A stretch of 39,994 bases of DNA from Bacteroidales bacterium (GTDB lineage: Bacteria; Bacteroidota; Bacteroidia; Bacteroidales; VadinHA17), in contig WOYX01000042.1 of the NCBI GenBank assembly GCA_011620595.1, positions 1-39,994 of the forward strand, read 5' to 3'. The position numbers were made by a program, and so were the translations under genes. Below, in pieces: positions 39,901 to 39,994 of this stretch (position 1 is the stretch's first letter; each line of letters begins with the position of its first letter). Under the pieces are notes generated by a model. That model saw only the letters and a program-made list of their open reading frames with translations, was not told the origin of the DNA and did no database searches.

Positions 39901-39994
39901 CACTCTCGCCTGATGGGCAAAGGCCAGTGACGGAATGAGCCACAACCTCATCACTCTCGCCTGATGGGCAAAGGCCAGTGACGGAATGAGCCAC
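39850..39994. repeat. 51-bp tandem repeat covering signal-peptide codons
   Basis: The unit 39901-39951 repeats base for base over the 43 bases visible from 39952 to 39994. A degenerate third copy forms the gene's own start at about 39850-39900. On the minus strand each unit reads MRLWLIPSLAFAHQARV in one frame, so it duplicates the N-terminus without a frame change. The array may extend beyond the window. Confidence 0.92.

Noticed and set aside
1-39994. tRNA, rRNA, transposase or prophage
   Set aside because: I saw no cloverleaf-like sequence, rRNA stretch, transposase motif or phage structural gene in any part of the window, although without a covariance search a tRNA could be missed.

Overview
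The window reads as a chromosomal segment of a free-living or gut/sediment-type Bacteroidota, probably Bacteroidales. The reasons are: promoter -7 boxes of the TAnnTTTG type before several genes; two TonB-dependent receptors with carboxypeptidase-regulatory N-terminal domains; many Bacteroidota-type lipoproteins; a stand-alone TrpB2 and a class II NrdJ; and short AGGTCTGA minisatellites. There are no phage genes, transposases, CRISPR arrays, tRNAs or rRNAs that I can support. Coding density is high and most genes are housekeeping or envelope functions.

Layout. 1-3.5 kb: a barrel-like secreted protein translationally coupled to a lipoprotein, then an unassigned gene. 3.7-10.7 kb: acylphosphatase, class A penicillin-binding protein, DUF4382-like lipoprotein, M48 lipoprotein protease and HflK/HflC; this is a cell-wall and membrane quality-control block. 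10.8-12.1 kb: an unannotated 44-codon gene with its own terminator, MscL and a dodecin-like protein. 12.2-15.5 kb: a putative heavy-metal (copper-type) cluster made of a Cys/His-rich membrane protein, a TonB receptor with a Cys-rich plug region and a secreted HMA protein. 15.7-18.7 kb: the overlapping operon gltX-tatD-tcdA on the minus strand. 18.7-21.1 kb: divergent tdh and kbl, the two-step threonine-to-glycine pathway. 21.1-22.8 kb: a Trp-codon leader peptide, attenuator and trpB2. 22.8-29.3 kb: a minisatellite, nrdJ and a large Oar-like TonB receptor. 29.5-31.7 kb: a histidine kinase/response regulator pair and yraN. 32-33.2 kb: a secreted C1 (bleomycin hydrolase-like) peptidase. 33.4-38.3 kb: surface glycan genes (O-antigen ligase-like protein, a glycosyltransferase, two tandem Stealth-family phosphotransferases). 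38.4-40 kb: a LuxE-like acyl-protein synthetase and a lipoprotein whose signal-peptide codons are tandemly repeated off the right edge.

The most unusual signal is an ungapped 98-nt leader shared by two unrelated genes 10.7 kb apart: positions 21176-21273, before the trp leader peptide, and 31914-32011, before the secreted C1 peptidase. The spacing to the start codon is identical (95 nt). Both copies can form the same 10-bp long-range stem, and one base pair changes in a compensatory way (A-U to G-C). I know of no described element that joins these genes. Other points worth a second look are the Trp attenuator itself, the 44-codon gene, the duplicated 5' end of the O-antigen ligase and the repeated signal peptide at the right edge.
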